Positions 40,257 through 46,486 of a stretch of DNA of 46,486 bases are shown piece by piece; the stretch's first letter is position 1; every line of letters begins with the position of its first letter. A model generated the notes under the pieces. It was given only the letters and a program-made list of their open reading frames with translations. It had not been told where the DNA came from and did no database searches. The position numbers and the translations under genes were made by a program. The stretch is from an uncultured Verrucomicrobiales bacterium (GTDB taxonomy: Bacteria; Verrucomicrobiota; Verrucomicrobiia; Verrucomicrobiales; DEV007), in the NCBI GenBank assembly GCA_913058215.1, contig CAJXQE010000010.1:1-46486 (forward strand). The letters are read 5' to 3'.

Positions 40257-41501
40257 ATGAATCGAAGAAAATTCATCCACTTTTCCAGCGCCGCCGGAAT
40301 TTCATCACCTTTCCTCGACACTCTTGGAGCTGTCGGAGAGCCTCCCCTCATTCGGTCCATTGAAAAAGTCACCCTCCGAAAAAATCGGGACGGGTCTGAG
40401 GGCACCACCTGGTTCCATCCCCGTGCCTGCATGGTTCCTGATTCGTCCGGAGACCGAAAGCCTTTCATGTGCATGCAATCAATTGGTGGCTCCGATTATT
40501 TCGGTCCCGTTCATTGGTCTGAGTCCGATACTTCAGGGAAAGAGTGGAAAGATCCAAGTCCGATTCCGCCATTGGGACGCATCCCTGTTCCCGGTCACGA
40601 CGGGCTGGAAGCCGGAGTGTGCGATGTCGTCCCGCAGTATCATGCGAAATCCAAGACCACTCTTTGCATGGGGCATGTCGTCTTTTATCGCGGACCTAAG
40701 TTTTCGAAAAAAGATCAATTGCCCCGCTACCCCGTATACACCGTCAGGAAAGCCGACGGCACTTGGTCTGAACGGAAAATTCTCGAGTGGAATGATCCAC
40801 GCGGTGCTTTCATCTACACCAACAACTGTGGTCAGCGTGTCCATTTGCCCGATGGAGATATCCTCCTTGCTTTCACTCACGGTGCAACATCCGCAGCCCG
40901 AATGGTGACAGGAGTCCGATGCAGTTTTGACGGGGAGGATTTGAAGATCAAAGAATTCGGACCGCCTTTGGAAAACAACAAGGGCCGTGGTCTTCTTGAG
41001 CCCTCGATTACCCGTTTCAAAAATCGCATTTTTATCACCATTCGCGCTGAAGATGATCGGGGCTATGTCAGTGTCAGCGATGACGGGGTTAACTACGAAC
41101 CTCAAAAAGAGTGGGCCTGGGACGATGGCGAGCCGCTCAGCATGTCGACCACCCAACAGCATTGGATGACTCACTCTGATGGACTCTTTCTAGTCTACAC
41201 AAGAAAAGATGAATCCAACAGCAAGGTCCTCCGATGGCGTTCGCCACTCTGGATCGCCCAAGTCGACCCGGAGAACCTGAATCTCATACGCAGCACCGAG
41301 CAAGTCGTTCTCCCTCTGGTTGGAGACGGAGTCAACGATCCTGACAAAGTCGCAATCATGGGGAATTTTCACACAGTCAATGTCACGCCGGAGGAATCCT
41401 GGGTGACAGTCGGGGAATGGCTGCCACGGGGAGGAGCCCTCGGCGACATGCTCATGGGAAGAATCCACTGGTCAAAACCCAACCGCACGGGCTTGGAGTA
41501 G
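40257..41501 (+). CDS. Exported sialidase-like (BNR repeat) protein
   Basis: 414 residues with an RR-containing N-terminus (MNRRKFIHFSSAAGIS), a Tat-like or Sec signal. The body is a beta-propeller of the exo-alpha-sialidase superfamily: the Asp-box-like ESDTSGKEWKDPSP (near residue 90), YVSVSDDGVNYEP (near 280) and FRIP-like RACMVPD at the start. Catalytic sialidase residues (arginine triad, tyrosine/glutamate pair) cannot be assigned with confidence, so it may hydrolyse another glycoside or only bind one. It follows the sulfatase by 46 bases on the same strand, supporting a joint role in glycan breakdown. Confidence 0.8.
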   Translation: MNRRKFIHFSSAAGISSPFLDTLGAVGEPPLIRSIEKVTLRKNRDGSEGTTWFHPRACMVPDSSGDRKPFMCMQSIGGSDYFGPVHWSESDTSGKEWKDPSPIPPLGRIPVPGHDGLEAGVCDVVPQYHAKSKTTLCMGHVVFYRGPKFSKKDQLPRYPVYTVRKADGTWSERKILEWNDPRGAFIYTNNCGQRVHLPDGDILLAFTHGATSAARMVTGVRCSFDGEDLKIKEFGPPLENNKGRGLLEPSITRFKNRIFITIRAEDDRGYVSVSDDGVNYEPQKEWAWDDGEPLSMSTTQQHWMTHSDGLFLVYTRKDESNSKVLRWRSPLWIAQVDPENLNLIRSTEQVVLPLVGDGVNDPDKVAIMGNFHTVNVTPEESWVTVGEWLPRGGALGDMLMGRIHWSKPNRTGLE

Positions 41502-41579
41502 ACCGGAAGGAAAGCGAAGCGACTTGATGAGTCCATTTTTTCTCTTGGATTCGCAGATTCAGTTTGTCACAGTCCGGCC

Positions 41580-43625
41580 ATGTTCGCCGTCCGCACAATC
41601 CTGCTCAGCATCCTGATTCTCACTGGTACTTCGATCCTCATAGCCGACGGTCCTGCCGACAATGAAGAGAAGAATGTTCGGCAGGTTCCCCCTCCCGGGA
41701 TTGAGGTCCCATCCGAAAAACAAAAAGAACCTAAGGAAAGTCTGGCGGAACTCGAAAAGGAGATTCTCGCACTCAAGTCTCAGAAGAATCATTCGACAGT
41801 CGTTCAGAAATATCTTCCAGATGTGGAAATCTGCCACAAGGCAGTCCGGGACGCATTGCTCTACAGCGAATTCTACAGACCTGCTGAGATTGAATTTGCA
41901 GCAGGGTTATTGGATACCGGAATGGAACGCGCTTCTCAGTTGAAGGAGGGAAATGCGCCATGGACGCGGCAGACCGGACTCGTCTTCCGCGGATATCGTT
42001 CAAAGATCGACGGCTCCCCCCAACCCTACGGCCTCGAGATTTCAGCCAACTACCAATTCGACGCCAAAGATCCCTGGCGGCTTGATTTCTGGTTTCACGG
42101 GCGGGGAGAAAAACTGAGCGAAGTCTCTTTTATCCAACAGCGAAGCACCGGGTCCGGGGGGAAGATCAAACCGAAAGACGCAATCATCCTTCACCCTTAC
42201 GGGCGCTATTCCAATGCCAACAAATTCGCCGGGGAAGTTGATCTCTTTGAAGCACTCGCCCATTGCAAGGAAGATTACCGAATAGACGAAGACAGAATCT
42301 TCGTTCGTGGATTTTCTATGGGCGGGGCCGCCTGCTGGCAGTTTGCTGTTCACTTCCCGGGAATGTGGGCCGGAGCGCAACCGGGAGCAGGGTTCTCTGA
42401 GACACCCGATTTTCTGAAAACCTTTCAGGGGGAAACACTCAATCCGCCCTGGTGGGAGAGGAAACTCTGGCGATGGAACGATGCAACCGACTGGGCATTG
42501 AACCTGACAAATGTTCCAACGATCGCCTACAGCGGAGAGATTGATCGCCAAAAGCAAGCGGCCGACATGATGGTCGCTGCTTCGGAAAAAGAAGGATTGG
42601 AACTCGTTCACCTTATTGGTCCGGACACCGCCCACAAGTTGCATCCGGATTCATTGGCTGAGATTGAGCGCCGTCTCGAAAACATTTCAGAATCCGGACG
42701 ACGTCGTGTCCCGGAAACGATTCATTTTGTCACCTACACATTGCGCTACAACAAGATGCGGTGGCTGCACGTTGACCGCTTGACTGAGCACTGGGAAAGA
42801 TCTGAAATCTCTGCAGAGATTCAGAATCAGGGAACCCTTGAAATTTCCACGAAAGGTATCGAGGCATTCTCCCTGCAATTCGAACCCGGCGATTGCCCTT
42901 TTGATCCAACGCTCACCCCCGCCTGTGTCCTTGACCTTCAAAAAGTCACTCTTTCAAAGCCTCAATCTGATAGATCATGGAGAGTCTATTTTTCAAAATC
43001 TTCCACAGGTGAATGGGAGGCCGCCACATCCCCCGAGCCCCGGAAGAATCTTACCAAGAGATCCGGATCTCAGGGGCCGATTGACGATGCCTTTACTGAC
43101 TCTTTTGTCTTTGTCGAACCCAGCGGAAAACCGCAATTCGATCTCGTAGGAGAATGGACGTCGACAGAAAAGAAGCATGCCGCAACTCATTGGCGGAAGC
43201 AGTTTCGCGGAGACGCCCGGATCAAAAAAGATTCTGCGGTTTCGGAGAATGATATCGCCACCAGTAATCTTGTGCTTTGGGGAGATCCTTCGAGCAACCA
43301 ACTGATTGCAAAAATCGCTGACAAACTCCCTCTCCATTGGACTTCGAAATCAATTCAAGTCGGAGACCGGACTTTCGATACGGCACATCACACCATCGCA
43401 ATGATTTATCCGAATCCTCTCAATCCAGAGAAATACGTCGTGCTGAACAGCGGCTTCACTTATCGAGAATACGACTATCTGAACAATGCCCGCCAGACTC
43501 CGAAACTCCCCGATTGGGCAATCATTGATTTGCGTGAACCGGTCACTTCCCGCTATCCCGGGAAGATCGTTGCCGCAGGTTTCTTCGATGAAAACTGGAC
43601 GCTGAAGAATCAGCCTGAAGATTGA
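41580..43625 (+). CDS. Exported alpha/beta hydrolase of the prolyl oligopeptidase/esterase type
   Basis: 681 residues with a signal peptide (MFAVRTILLSILILTGTSILIA). A helical charged region (about 45-110) precedes an alpha/beta hydrolase domain: the nucleophile elbow GFSMGGA with S246, FWFHGRGE (oxyanion region), a likely acid in AYSGEIDRQ and the histidine in GPDTAHKLHP (about 340). After this comes a beta-rich C-terminal half (about 370-681) with WLHVDRLTEHW and YREYDYLNNA, a pattern I know from large PVC and Bacteroidota hydrolases of the PHB-depolymerase/peptidase S9 type. Peptide or ester substrate cannot be distinguished. It lies 78 bases after the sialidase-like gene. Confidence 0.82.
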   Translation: MFAVRTILLSILILTGTSILIADGPADNEEKNVRQVPPPGIEVPSEKQKEPKESLAELEKEILALKSQKNHSTVVQKYLPDVEICHKAVRDALLYSEFYRPAEIEFAAGLLDTGMERASQLKEGNAPWTRQTGLVFRGYRSKIDGSPQPYGLEISANYQFDAKDPWRLDFWFHGRGEKLSEVSFIQQRSTGSGGKIKPKDAIILHPYGRYSNANKFAGEVDLFEALAHCKEDYRIDEDRIFVRGFSMGGAACWQFAVHFPGMWAGAQPGAGFSETPDFLKTFQGETLNPPWWERKLWRWNDATDWALNLTNVPTIAYSGEIDRQKQAADMMVAASEKEGLELVHLIGPDTAHKLHPDSLAEIERRLENISESGRRRVPETIHFVTYTLRYNKMRWLHVDRLTEHWERSEISAEIQNQGTLEISTKGIEAFSLQFEPGDCPFDPTLTPACVLDLQKVTLSKPQSDRSWRVYFSKSSTGEWEAATSPEPRKNLTKRSGSQGPIDDAFTDSFVFVEPSGKPQFDLVGEWTSTEKKHAATHWRKQFRGDARIKKDSAVSENDIATSNLVLWGDPSSNQLIAKIADKLPLHWTSKSIQVGDRTFDTAHHTIAMIYPNPLNPEKYVVLNSGFTYREYDYLNNARQTPKLPDWAIIDLREPVTSRYPGKIVAAGFFDENWTLKNQPED

Positions 43626-43652
43626 CATTCCCGTCAGATTCAGTAAAAAAGC

Positions 43653-43674
43653 GCGAAATCCCCCGGAATTTCGC
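43653..43674. promoter_or_regulatory. 7-pair inverted repeat after the hydrolase gene
   Basis: GCGAAAT (43653-43659) and ATTTCGC (43668-43674) are perfect complements around an 8-base loop, 27 bases past the hydrolase stop codon. On the plus strand it is followed by AAAAA; no T-run. It may belong to the 3' end of the hydrolase transcript. Confidence 0.35.
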
Positions 43675-43675
43675 C

Positions 43676-43721
43676 AAAAATGACAGCTTTGTCATTTTTC
43701 CGTTCATAAATCTGTCATTTT
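43676..43721 (+). promoter_or_regulatory. Perfect 10-base inverted repeat plus direct repeat upstream of the cytochrome peroxidase gene
   Basis: AAAAATGACA (43676-43685) and TGTCATTTTT (43690-43699) are perfect inverted copies separated by 4 bases. The half-site TGTCATTTT recurs at 43713-43721, 20 bases before the ATG at 43742. Two readings fit: an intrinsic terminator for the hydrolase (stem plus T-run), or an operator for the peroxidase with three half-sites. The third, unpaired copy favours a regulator site. Confidence 0.45.
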
Positions 43722-43741
43722 CACGTGGCTCTTTGTCTACG

Positions 43742-46460
43742 ATGAAAAAAATAACCGCACTGCTCCTACTCTTCTTCGTGACGGCACCTCACCTGCTTGC
43801 GCAGGGCCCGCCACCACCACCACCCTTGACTCCACTGAATCCTCCGGTTGCTCCGGCAGGAAATCCGGTGACGGCCTCCAAGACAAATCTCGGTAAAGTT
43901 CTTTTCTGGGATGAGCAACTTTCATCCACCCGCACCGTTTCCTGCGGAAGCTGCCACGCGCCGGCAACCGGAGGATCCGATCCACGTTCATCAGCAACAA
44001 CGATTCACCCCGGACCAGATGGTATCGCAGGAAATGCAGACGACATCGTAGGATCACCCGGCGTGCCTCTAAACAACGCAAACGGGACATACGAACTCGA
44101 GGATTTCTTCGGTATGGCAGCCCAAATCACAGGAAGATACGCGCCTTCATCAATCAACGCCGGTTACGCGAATAACTTATTCTGGGACGGCCGCGCCGGG
44201 AACACATTCCGCGATCCTGTTACGAACCAAGTCGTACTTCCTACCAACGCTGCCCTCGAAAGCCAGGCCGCCGGACCTCCCTTGAGTGGAGGAGAGATGG
44301 CTCATCAGGGGCGCGACTGGAATCAGGTTGCTGATCGCGTAGAAAAGACGAAGCCACTGACGCTGGCCCCTTCTCTTCCAGCCGACCTTGAAACCTGGAT
44401 CAATGATCGCAACTACCCGGCTCTTTTCACCGAAGCCTACGGAAACGCCGAAGTCACCCCTGCCAAAATCATCATGGCTATCGCGACCTATGAGCGAACC
44501 CTCGTTTCAAATCAGGCACCCTTTGACGCTTTAATTGGTGGAAACCAGAATGCTTTGACGGCACTGGAAAATCAGGGTCGGCAAATTTTTGGAGGACGGG
44601 GCCGCTGCGTCACCTGCCATGGAGGCAACAGGCTCACCGACGACAACTTTCACTACATTGGAGTTCGCCCGCAAGCCGATGACCCCGGACGTTTCGCCGT
44701 TACCGGAAATAATCAGGATCAAGGGCGAATCAAAACTCCCAGCCTTCGAAATGTGGAGCTGCGCGGGGAATACATGCACAATGGAAGATTTTCCACGCTC
44801 GCCGAAGTGGTCGACTTCTATGATCGGGGCGGTGATTTTGACGCACCAAACAAAGACAACAACATTCGTCCTCTGAACCTGACACAGGGCGAAAAGGGCG
44901 CGCTCATTGCCTTCCTGAGTCGACCTCTCACAGATCCACGAGTCAGCAATGAAACAGGCGTGTTCTCCATTCCCGACTTGTATGCCGGTTCGGCTCAACA
45001 GCCGGAAATTGGAAACGACTCCGTTCTCGATGATGACAACAACACTCCCCTTGCCGTCGCCATCGAACCTGCCCTCGCCGGAAATTCTTCGTTCACCCTC
45101 GGCCTCCACGGAGTTGACAGCGGGCGCAGTGTCTTTCTTGCCATCGACGATTCCCCTATCGCCAGCGGATCCGGAATACCGACCGCCTCATCCGTCAAAA
45201 TGCTTTTTGATGTGACCACCGATTCAGACGGAAGCATCAGCCAGGCAGTTGCCATTCCGGGTGGCGCTGCTTTTTCTGGAAAATCCCTCTTCGCAAAATG
45301 GTTTGTGACAGGTGACGGAACCACCGGTGAATCAGCAACGATTTCCGCACCTGTCTTTTCAGAATCAGCGGGGAACATCCTGCCACCCTCCGATATCGCC
45401 GCATCCAATGATCAGTCCGATCAAATTGATCTGTCCTGGACAGCTGTTCCGGATGCAGTTTCCTACGAAGTATATCGTTCTGAAACCTCTGACTTCGACG
45501 ATGCCGTTCGTCTGAGTTCTGTAGGGACTCCTTCATTTTCTGATACTGGAATTCCACCAGAGTCAGTTCTCCACTATTGGGTAGTATCAGTCAGCGATCA
45601 CGAGGCCAGCAGTCTTTCAACCGCAGCTACCGGCTATACCTATGATCTCTCCGGTTTCACACTCAACACAACTGACGGAACATCATCTACCGCGACTGAC
45701 TTGAGTTGGACCAGCCAGAACTTAGCCGCATCGTATGTCTTGTATGTTGGAACCAGCGCTTCCCCTGCGGAAATGATCGAAATCGGAAATCTCGGTGATG
45801 TAAGCAACTATTCCGATGTCACTGGAACTGCGGGCAGAACCTACTACTACCGCCTCCTCGCTCTTGATGCAGGTGGTGAGCAGATCGCCAACAGCGAAGT
45901 TTCGGACGGCAGTCGCGCTCTTGCCGCCCCGGAAGGTCTGACCGCTTCAGTTGCCACTCATCAGGACAAGATTGCCCTGAGTTGGAATACGAATCCTGAA
46001 GCGACCGGCTACAATCTTTATGTGCTTGGTAACACAGGATATGAACTTCTCGCGACGACGACAGGGACCTCTTACGATCAGTCTGACGCTTCTGCTGGAA
46101 TCGATTACTCTTATAAGGCAAGCGCTTACAACCAATACGGTGAAGGCATGGAATCTTCAACCGTCACAGGATACCGCGCAGTTTCCGCACCCGGCGGAGT
46201 TTCTGCAAGTATTGTACAGGGTTCCAATGAAATACAGATATCCTGGACCAACGCCGAAGGCGTTCTCGAATACGCAATCTTCAGGAGTTTAACAGATGAC
46301 TTTGCAGACGCAGTTGAGCTTGGCGTTTCCAGCGGGTCATCCTATTCAGACTCAACGACAGATCCCGGACAAACGTATTATTACTGGGTAGCCTCCATCG
46401 ATGAATCCAATGATCGAATCGTCGAAGCCGCCGATTCCACAGTTGGGACCGCCGGGGATG
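43742..46460 (+). CDS. Di-haem cytochrome c peroxidase with C-terminal fibronectin type III repeats (partial)
   Basis: The frame from ATG 43742 stays open to the adapter at 46461, 906 codons, so the C-terminus is missing. A signal peptide (MKKITALLLLFFVTAPHLLA) is followed by a proline run and a MauG/CcpA-like peroxidase domain, about 40-400. It has two haem-binding motifs, C68-G-S-C71-H72 and C289-V-T-C292-H293, and LGKVLFWDEQLSSTRTVSC, FWDGRAGN and KTPSLRNVELRGEYMHNG. The family reduces hydrogen peroxide or oxidises proteins in the periplasm. After a linker, at least four fibronectin III-like modules follow from about residue 550 (DQIDLSWTAVPDAVSYEVYR; KIALSWNTNPEATGYNLYV; EIQISWTNAEGVLEYAIFR). 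A sorting or anchoring signal probably lay in the lost part. Confidence 0.93.
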
Positions 46461-46486
46461 CTGTCTCTTATACACATCTGACGCTG
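46461..46486 (+). other. Nextera adapter read-through at the right contig end
   Basis: These 26 bases start with the Tn5 mosaic end complement and continue with GACGCTG, so they are the reverse complement of the Read 1 Nextera adapter, the same one as on the left end. They are not part of the genome and truncate the cytochrome peroxidase gene. Confidence 0.97.

Noticed and set aside
1-46486. CRISPR array, insertion sequence, phage genes, tRNA or rRNA
   Set aside because: No regularly spaced repeats, no transposase or integrase frame, no phage structural genes, and no tRNA-like or rRNA-like sequence noticed in the intergenic regions by eye.

Overview
The window reads as one metagenomic contig from a Verrucomicrobiota-like (PVC group) bacterium. 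That placement is inference from gene content: extracellular sulfatases, two-domain 3-keto-disaccharide hydrolase (DUF1080), a sialate O-acetylesterase, DUF6868, an FmdB zinc ribbon, and giant envelope proteins carrying the TPR plus STN-like modules typical of verrucomicrobial secretin relatives. No rRNA or tRNA gene was seen. Both ends are artificial: 1-47 and 46461-46486 are Illumina Nextera adapter sequence, so the two terminal genes are cut by adapter and not by a biological boundary.

Layout. 48-2400: start of a Tat-exported TIM-barrel protein (minus), a metallo-beta-lactamase fold hydrolase, and an EboD-like 3-dehydroquinate-synthase homologue. 2400-6050: LysM lipoprotein (minus), purH, lipoprotein MsrB, NUDIX hydrolase (minus). 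6222-19767: three consecutive, co-oriented giant paralogous envelope proteins (1178, 1968 and 1362 aa), almost certainly one operon and the most unusual part of the window. 19798-22857: a proline-rich membrane protein and FmdB zinc ribbon (minus), a rhodanese, and a cysteine desulfurase (minus). 22983-30668: two-domain DUF1080 protein, M1 metallopeptidase with HEAT repeats, cardiolipin synthase plus a response regulator overlapping by 4 bases (minus), then a PQQ-like beta-propeller protein whose leader contains a strong intrinsic terminator with no gene in front of it.

30716-34877 (minus) holds a sialate O-acetylesterase, a DUF6868 membrane protein and a sulfatase fused to an SGNH esterase. 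35105-37663 holds an orphan prepilin-like protein, a bacterial PH-domain protein with a non-standard start, a cupin and a rhomboid protease with a long N-terminal extension. 37860-46460 (plus) holds a secreted helix-hairpin-helix protein, a second sulfatase, a sialidase-like (BNR) protein, an alpha/beta hydrolase and a 906-residue partial di-haem cytochrome c peroxidase with fibronectin type III repeats.

Together the right half looks like extracytoplasmic breakdown of sulfated and acetylated glycans (sulfatases, acetylesterases, sialidase-like, DUF1080). The giant-protein operon is a candidate envelope apparatus: all three share an N-terminal motif, a mid-protein motif and a C-terminal motif just before the membrane segments, and the middle one has additionally absorbed TPR, two STN-like modules and the remnant of a secretin signature. 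I recognise no described function for this trio.
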